Shown: piece after piece, positions 40,171 to 44,229 of the stretch | Numbering within the stretch: the first letter of the stretch is position 1 | Layout: each line of letters starts with the position of its first letter | From: Christensenella sp. UBA6880 | Lineage (GTDB): Bacteria > Bacillota > Clostridia > Christensenellales > CAG-917 | NCBI GenBank assembly: GCA_002449145.1 | Contig: DKCG01000012.1 | Span: 1 to 44,229 of the forward strand | Direction: 5' to 3' | Length of the DNA stretch: 44,229 bases | Made by a program: the position numbers and the translations under genes | The notes under the pieces: generated by a model | The model's input: the letters and a program-made list of their open reading frames with translations, nothing else | What the model was told of the DNA's origin: nothing | Databases searched by the model: none

Positions 40171-40731
40171 ATGGATGCAGTCATTAAGGTTATACTGCGC
40201 GAGATTCAACTCGAATGTCAACGGCAAATAGGCATCGAGCGGCGCGGCGGACGTGCTATCAAAGAGGAAGAAATCGAGCCCTATCCGGACAGATTTGATT
40301 TTGACGTTCAATCAGAGGTGCCGCAAATCGAAACAAAACTGAGCGTTACCGCAATCCCGGGCAAAACGCTCGCGCAACTCGTCGAAGATAACGAAGCGAC
40401 GGATAAAGCCGAATCAAGTCCGGACCCTCAAATGACGGTAGACGAGGCGATAAGCAATGTCGAAAAATCCGAGCAACCGCCGACGCAGCCGGCTCAGCAA
40501 GAATGCGACATCGCGCCGCGCGCCCCTCGAAGCAAGTTCGGTGCGTGGTTCGAGGCGATTCGTGATTGGCATTTTACACGCAAAGAAAAAGAGTATAAAT
40601 ACGAGTGCGCTAAGCAGCGCGCAGAAGATAGGACGTACGGATTCGAGTATATCTCGGATTTTATAGACGATTATATCGAGCGTCTTGAAAAAGACGAATC
40701 GAGCAACAGCACAAACGGACAAGTATTTTGA
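40171..40731 (+). CDS. Hypothetical protein preceding zot (186 aa)
   Basis: A soluble, acidic protein with a proline and glutamine-rich middle (about 105-120) and a charged helical end (about 135-175). No membrane span is visible, so it does not look like pVI. AAAGGAG seven bases before ATG. The stop overlaps the zot start (TGATG), so it is coupled with the assembly ATPase and may be its cytoplasmic partner (inference). Confidence 0.65.
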   Translation: MDAVIKVILREIQLECQRQIGIERRGGRAIKEEEIEPYPDRFDFDVQSEVPQIETKLSVTAIPGKTLAQLVEDNEATDKAESSPDPQMTVDEAISNVEKSEQPPTQPAQQECDIAPRAPRSKFGAWFEAIRDWHFTRKEKEYKYECAKQRAEDRTYGFEYISDFIDDYIERLEKDESSNSTNGQVF

Positions 40732-41711
40732 TGAGTATCAACGGCATTATCATAGCAGGCGCGTGTGGTATCGTTGCCGCAATAGCGAGTTACGCAATAT
40801 TGCGCAAGCACTTTCGTGAAGTGCCAATTGAGCGCACCAACACGGTGACGGACGAGTTTATCGATAAACCCATTCCGCCAGGCGTGTATATCATTGTCGG
40901 ACCTCAGGGCGTTGGCAAGACGTCGTTTCTAAATGCGCTCATCTCGATTGACTCTAAGTATCACGGCGCCGAACGTCTACAAATGGCAAAAGTCGAAATC
41001 GACAAACTCAACGAAATCGGCTACAAACTCACATTGCCGCCGTGTCCGTATCGAACGCGCTCGAAACTGTTTTTGCCGAACGGCAAGCCGACGTATCACA
41101 CTGATATATCGCAGTTCGGACTGCCCGGACGTCGCCCGGAAGTTCAATACTTTCCGCCGTTCACGGTCATCGGATGTGATGAGATAGACTCGTTTATGGA
41201 TTGCCGTGAATGGAACAAAAACGCCTCTATGAAAGCGGACATCATAGACGGTTTCAAGTATATCCGACATCACGACCTCGTGTTTCTCGGTGACGTGCAG
41301 AATTTCAGCAAGGTAGACGCGGCTGTCCGGAAACTCACGACAGACGTCATCTACATACTCGGCAAAAAGGATGTGTACGGCAAAAAACATAGGTTGAGCC
41401 GCAAAAAGACATTGTTGCGCACGGAGTGGGAGTTTATTTGGGTCAAGCACCAACAAGCCGAGAATGCCGCCTCTTTGGGCGAAATGGGTATCGAGGTACA
41501 CGAGAAGAACGCCCGGAAATGCAAACTAATATACGAGGGCAATATCTACTCGCAATACAACTCGCAAAGCGGCAAGCCGTATTGGTATCGAGGGATTAAG
41601 CAATTCACGGTCGAGAAGCATCCGGAAAACGTGCTAAGCCCGGAAGGCGTAGACAAATACTGCCGTCAGAACGCACTCAACTATGACGACACGACACAAG
41701 AAAAGCAATGA
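40731..41711 (+). CDS. Zot/pI-like filamentous phage assembly ATPase
   Basis: This 326-aa protein has an N-terminal hydrophobic segment (about 5-24), then a P-loop ATPase with Walker A GPQGVGKT at 57-64 and Walker B FTVIGCDE at 144-151. A conserved HHDLVFLGDVQNFSKVDAAVRKL region (about 175-200) follows the pattern of Zot-family proteins. In inoviruses pI/Zot powers extrusion of coated single-stranded DNA through the membrane. In most inoviruses the membrane span is C-terminal; here it is N-terminal, which is odd. This is the marker gene that defines the element. Start: ATG 40731 overlapping the previous stop. Confidence 0.87.
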   Translation: MSINGIIIAGACGIVAAIASYAILRKHFREVPIERTNTVTDEFIDKPIPPGVYIIVGPQGVGKTSFLNALISIDSKYHGAERLQMAKVEIDKLNEIGYKLTLPPCPYRTRSKLFLPNGKPTYHTDISQFGLPGRRPEVQYFPPFTVIGCDEIDSFMDCREWNKNASMKADIIDGFKYIRHHDLVFLGDVQNFSKVDAAVRKLTTDVIYILGKKDVYGKKHRLSRKKTLLRTEWEFIWVKHQQAENAASLGEMGIEVHEKNARKCKLIYEGNIYSQYNSQSGKPYWYRGIKQFTVEKHPENVLSPEGVDKYCRQNALNYDDTTQEKQ

Positions 41712-41955
41712 AACGACGTTCAGTCCGAGTCGGGATGAATCCCACTACACGAGCGGCAGCGTATCCGTTTTGTTGCACATAAACGGCAAGCAATCAAGCC
41801 GAAAAAGATGCGAGAGCAATTTTTCGGCTTGCTGATATAGGCGGTTCGGAAAAGAAAAAACAAAAATCCGAATCCGCCGTATGTGAGGGAATTTTAATTC
41901 CCTACACAGTAAGCGAGGGAAACTTGTTTCACTCGCAAAAAAATGGGATAGAAAA
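41712..41955. other. Hairpin-rich noncoding region, candidate origin or packaging signal
   Basis: This 244-base gap after zot has four ordered hairpins: 41795-41831 (CAAGCCGAAAAA with its perfect complement), 41840-41878 (GGCGG-TTCGGA with TCCGAA-CCGCC), 41886-41903 (AGGGAATT/AATTCCCT) and 41913-41936 (GCGAG-GAAAC with GTTTC-CTCGC). Filamentous phages keep their packaging signal and plus/minus origins as a hairpin cluster in the main intergenic region. No Rep gene is present to confirm it. Confidence 0.5.
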
Positions 41956-42240
41956 ATGGCAGATTCGAGTTACTTCCAAACGCTGACCGCGCCGTTCAGA
42001 GCGGCGGACGTCGGCAAATACGTGACTTTCGCCTCGGACGGCGTAGCATTCAGTTACAGTTCGCCGGGGATAGCGTTCCATTTTGCCCAAACGTCAAAGA
42101 ATCGATACACGGTCCGAGCGATATATCTCGGCAAGTTTGAGGAATACGCATATCAGAGTCAGCGCGATGCTATCGGCTTTGCCGTCAAACTGCTCAATCT
42201 CGACCGCGCCGGCGCGTTCAGAGCCTCTAAATCGCTCTGA
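41956..42240 (+). CDS. Hypothetical protein (94 aa)
   Basis: A small soluble protein with aromatic residues (YFQTLTAPFRAADVGKYVTF at the start) and a basic helical end. GGGATAG lies before ATG. No family recognised. It follows the hairpin cluster, so it is the first gene after the putative origin. Confidence 0.6.
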   Translation: MADSSYFQTLTAPFRAADVGKYVTFASDGVAFSYSSPGIAFHFAQTSKNRYTVRAIYLGKFEEYAYQSQRDAIGFAVKLLNLDRAGAFRASKSL

Positions 42241-42334
42241 GAGCAAAGTGCTCGATACAACGTGCGGAATAATCCGCCGAAACATATACGAAAAACGCAT
42301 AAAAATGCAACAAAAATGAATAAGGAGCAAACTT

Positions 42335-42772
42335 GTGGAACTTTTTGACAAAAAGAAAAAAGTAAACGAAGAACCGAAAGAAAAACAACAGGAACAACAG
42401 CAAGAAGTCGAACCCGACGTTGAAGTCATCATTTCGACTCACAACGATTCAAACGGCGGACATCCTCACGTGCTAATGGATGAAATCGACGATAATAACG
42501 TTTCAGTCGGTTTGACTACACGTCCAAAGAAAGGAAAGAATCACCCGAATTATCCGCTCGAAAAAGACCCGACGGGAAAAGGCAAAAAATCCTTTATGCG
42601 TAGGCAAGCGACAATTGACGTCAAAAACAACTATAAGGACCCAAAGTCGGGGGCAATGGCAAAGAAAGATTACGAGAAAGCAAAGGAATATGCGAGCCGC
42701 GCCAAAGAAAAGTACATCGCGAAAAAAGAAGAAAATAAAAAAAGTAACGAAACGACCAAACACTCACAATAA
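42335..42772 (+). CDS. Hypothetical charged protein (145 aa), GTG start
   Basis: A very charged protein with a Gln/Glu/Lys-rich start (about 1-30), a core with GGHPHVLMDEIDDNNVSVGLTT near 49-70 and a Lys/Glu helical tail. It resembles the 110-aa protein at 39705. A strong AAGGAG seven bases upstream supports the GTG start. Function unknown. Confidence 0.6.
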   Translation: MELFDKKKKVNEEPKEKQQEQQQEVEPDVEVIISTHNDSNGGHPHVLMDEIDDNNVSVGLTTRPKKGKNHPNYPLEKDPTGKGKKSFMRRQATIDVKNNYKDPKSGAMAKKDYEKAKEYASRAKEKYIAKKEENKKSNETTKHSQ

Positions 42773-42818
42773 GCATCAGCCCCTCTTCTGCCGAAGAACA
42801 GTTTCATTACTTACATAT

Positions 42819-42847
42819 AATGTACTGCTTTTTTTGAGTGTTGTCAA
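42819..42847 (-). promoter_or_regulatory. Consensus promoter pointing leftward, antisense to the 42335 gene
   Basis: On the minus strand TTGACA (42847-42842), 17 bp and TACATT (42824-42819). Nothing codes leftward nearby, so it would make an antisense or noncoding RNA. Confidence 0.5.
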
Positions 42848-42957
42848 TCGTTTTGCGCAAGCGAGGACAATATGACAACTTTTTATAAAGTTTTACTCTT
42901 GTATCGAAAGTTGAAATATCGACTTCGGTACATTTTTTTTATAAAGGACAGCGAAAA

Positions 42958-43578
42958 TTGGAAAACGGAACGGAAAGGTATATTGGAACGGTCGCGTTTC
43001 TCGGAAAACTGTATGACTTTATCAACAAGCATTTGTTCGGTGGCGAACTTGTGAAACCTGTTATCACGGTGCAAGTTGATTCGCGCAACAAGGCTTATGG
43101 TTGGTGGTCGGTCAACAAGGTTTGGCACGAGAACAAAGACGACGAAGGCGTACACGAATTGAATATGTGCGCTCAATACCTTAATCGTCCTATCGAAGAA
43201 ATCGCAAGCACGATGATTCACGAAATGTGTCATCAATTCGCAAGTGTCCACGGACTTCAAGATTGTTCCCGTTCGGGTATATATCATAACAAACTATTTA
43301 GACAAATTGCCGAAAATCACGGATTGAACGTTGTCAAGGTCGATAAAATCGGTTGGTCGCAAACAAGTCTAACTTCCGAAATTGCGGAAATTATAAGAAA
43401 ATTTGCGGCACACAACGAAGAAAACGTGATTTATAGAAGTCCATTATCAACAAATACGACTGTTAAATCATCGAGTACGCGCAAATACGTATGCCCGTGT
43501 TGTCATACAAGCGTGCGCGCAACAAAACAAGTCAACATTATGTGCGCTGATTGCGACGAATATATGGTTGAAGAATAA
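42958..43578 (+). CDS. SprT-like zinc metalloprotease domain protein, TTG start
   Basis: This 206-aa protein has a SprT-like domain with the HEMCH motif (His88-Glu89-His92, HExxH) and a following GLQDCSRSGIYHNKLF segment with a third metal ligand candidate. A C-terminal zinc ribbon (CPCC...CADC, about 179-201) follows. Eukaryotic Spartan of this superfamily removes DNA-protein crosslinks; bacterial members are unstudied and frequent on mobile elements. No ATG start fits. TTG 42958 with AAGGACA upstream is the best start, which lowers certainty of the N-terminus. Confidence 0.85.
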   Translation: MENGTERYIGTVAFLGKLYDFINKHLFGGELVKPVITVQVDSRNKAYGWWSVNKVWHENKDDEGVHELNMCAQYLNRPIEEIASTMIHEMCHQFASVHGLQDCSRSGIYHNKLFRQIAENHGLNVVKVDKIGWSQTSLTSEIAEIIRKFAAHNEENVIYRSPLSTNTTVKSSSTRKYVCPCCHTSVRATKQVNIMCADCDEYMVEE

Positions 43579-43594
43579 AAGCGAGGTAAATGAA

Positions 43595-43780
43595 ATGGAA
43601 AAATACGCAGTAATTTGTAACAAAATCGATTATGTTCTTGATAACTTCGACAAAAGCACAATTAAAAGCACGATTGATATGCTTTGTTCAAAAGGAATTG
43701 CCAAAGGTGCGTATGACAGTTTTATGTGTTTGGTTGCATTGCTTGACGTTGTAACCACTATCGAATCAATGGCAAAATAA
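43595..43780 (+). CDS. Hypothetical protein (61 aa)
   Basis: A small helical protein (YVLDNFDKSTIKSTIDMLCSK, then FMCLVALLDVVTTIES). GAGG eight bases before ATG 43595. It follows the SprT-like gene by 16 bases. No family recognised. Confidence 0.6.
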   Translation: MEKYAVICNKIDYVLDNFDKSTIKSTIDMLCSKGIAKGAYDSFMCLVALLDVVTTIESMAK

Positions 43781-43792
43781 GGAATTAAACGT

Positions 43793-44053
43793 ATGAAAAA
43801 GACAAAAGCAACTTTGAAACCATTAAAGAAATTATCCGCAGATTTTTGCGGAACTTGCGAACTGCGACAACTCCCAAAAGGAACGTATTTTCGCACTCTC
43901 GATAAGAACGGAAAAATGAGCCGTGAAACCTATACAAAAGGTTATTACGAACGCTCCGAAAAGAAATTTGTATGCGACAAACATTCTGATATTTGGGGCA
44001 ACGGTCGCGCCTTGAAAGGCACAACGAAAGTTACAACGGATTTTATCTATTAG
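43793..44053 (+). CDS. Hypothetical small Cys protein (86 aa)
   Basis: A basic protein with CGTC (about 19-22) and CDKH (about 61-64), a possible zinc site, and a conserved-looking LPKGTYFRTLDKNGK stretch. AAGGAA precedes ATG. Similar-looking short proteins occur in Bacillota phages, function unknown. It is the last gene before the hammerhead ribozyme. Confidence 0.62.
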   Translation: MKKTKATLKPLKKLSADFCGTCELRQLPKGTYFRTLDKNGKMSRETYTKGYYERSEKKFVCDKHSDIWGNGRALKGTTKVTTDFIY

Positions 44054-44066
44054 CATTTTGGGACTT

Positions 44067-44090
44067 GTGCGCGCTTCCTCCGGTGCGCAC
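44067..44090 (+). other. Hairpin just upstream of the ribozyme
   Basis: GTGCGC pairs with GCGCAC across a short loop. Its GTGCGCGC sequence recalls the hairpin at 39646-39677. Confidence 0.5.
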
Positions 44091-44099
44091 GAATCAGCC

Positions 44100-44200
44100 G
44101 ATTTTGCCGAAGCGGACTGATGAGCCTGTGAAAGTCAGGCGAAACGAATAATTGGGCGTTTTACTCCTTTACGTCCTTTATTCGTATCCGCAAGGAAATC
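44100..44200 (+). ncRNA. Type I hammerhead ribozyme
   Basis: All invariant parts of a self-cleaving hammerhead are present in order. Stem I is GCGGA (44112-44116) with TCCGC (44187-44191), extended past an internal loop (44105-44111 and 44192-44195) by GATTT (44100-44104) with AAATC (44196-44200). Core box CUGAUGA is at 44117-44123. Stem II is GCCTG (44124-44128) with CAGGC (44136-44140), loop TGAAAGT. GAA is at 44141-44143. Stem III is ACGAATAA (44144-44151) with TTATTCGT (44178-44185) and a 26-base loop. The cleavage site follows U44185-A44186 (GUA triplet). The internal loop in stem I and loop II are placed for the tertiary contact that speeds natural hammerheads. Open ends in stem I make it type I. 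Confidence 0.94.
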
Positions 44201-44229
44201 AAAAAAACTAATTGGGTGACGACCTACGT

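Larger units (their letters stand above)
31667..44229. mobile_element. Integrated inovirus-like (filamentous phage) element, right end not seen
   Basis: A block of at least 12.5 kb starts just past tRNA-Leu(CAG). It has a leftward lysogeny module (integrase, anchored protein, XRE repressor) and a rightward module of small genes, a coat-like 54-aa protein, a pIII-like secreted anchored protein, other single-span proteins and a Zot/pI ATPase. No head, tail, terminase, lysin or conjugation genes are present, which excludes tailed phages and ICEs. The left limit is placed at the tRNA end by inference. No copy of the tRNA 3' end is seen near 44 kb, so the right limit lies outside. Genes beyond 42.8 kb (SprT-like and two small proteins) may be cargo or a neighbouring element. 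Confidence 0.8.

Noticed and set aside
42241..42334. A second hammerhead near CCGCCGAAAC (about 42265-42285)
   Set aside because: The GAAAC and a GCGGA/TCCGC hairpin are there, but no CUGAUGA box lies in the right place on either side.
42872..43054. 60-aa frame overlapping the start of the SprT-like gene
   Set aside because: It runs into the SprT-like frame and shows no domain. The spacing between GAGGACA and ATG is too short. A leader peptide cannot be fully excluded.
43990..44229. Right attachment site of the element
   Set aside because: No copy of the tRNA-Leu(CAG) 3' end (GTTCAAGTC...CGCACCA) or of its terminator appears here, so the end must be outside the window.
1..44229. CRISPR arrays, rRNA genes and IS transposases
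   Set aside because: No regularly spaced direct repeats of 25-40 bases, no rRNA-like conserved blocks and no transposase frames were found.

Overview
The window looks like a chromosomal segment of an anaerobic, fermentative member of the Bacillota (class Clostridia, probably an uncultured gut lineage). This is inferred from strong Shine-Dalgarno sites, TTGACA/TATAAT promoters with 16-18 bp spacers, a confurcating-type trimeric [FeFe]-hydrogenase, ATP-dependent dihydroxyacetone kinase and FeoAAB iron uptake. The standard genetic code fits throughout. No species can be named from the sequence alone.

Host part (1-31.67 kb). A minus-strand tRNA-Leu(GAG) is followed by malQ (glucan breakdown). 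A convergent glycerol pair comes next: gldA oxidises glycerol to dihydroxyacetone and a DhaK-DhaL fusion phosphorylates it. Then come nadE (last step of NAD synthesis) and hydC-hydB-hydA, an NADH- and ferredoxin-linked hydrogenase that would dispose of the reducing power. Further genes encode two tiny proteins, a GPH-family sugar symporter, a patatin-like lipase, polA-coaE, a short-chain dehydrogenase, a MATE exporter, a membrane-embedded M28 peptidase, and a run of small genes (TPR, DUF4037, ABM, Nudix, TfoX-N). A TetR-DUF2461 operon is divergent from feoA-feoA-feoB-feoB-associated, and two identical 22-bp palindromes lie in the control region between them. Intergenic spaces carry arrays of tiny hairpins, a 101-bp inverted-repeat element, and a structured repeat whose helices covary while its TCA and TTAGG internal loops stay fixed.

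Element part (31.67 kb to the window end). A tyrosine integrase reads toward a tRNA-Leu(CAG). It belongs to a leftward module with an XRE repressor and an anchored protein. A divergent promoter region with three ATTC-N3-GAAT sites separates this module from a rightward block. That block encodes several small proteins, a 54-aa single-span coat-like protein, a 207-aa anchored protein, a 683-aa secreted protein with a C-terminal anchor (pIII-like), an Ig-like anchored protein and a Zot/pI-type assembly ATPase. This is the architecture of an integrated filamentous phage (inovirus) in a Gram-positive host. A hairpin-rich gap after zot is a candidate origin or packaging region. No replication initiator and no right attachment site are visible, so the element probably runs past the window. 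At its visible end, after a SprT-like gene and two small genes, lies a complete type I hammerhead ribozyme (44100-44200), the most striking single feature.
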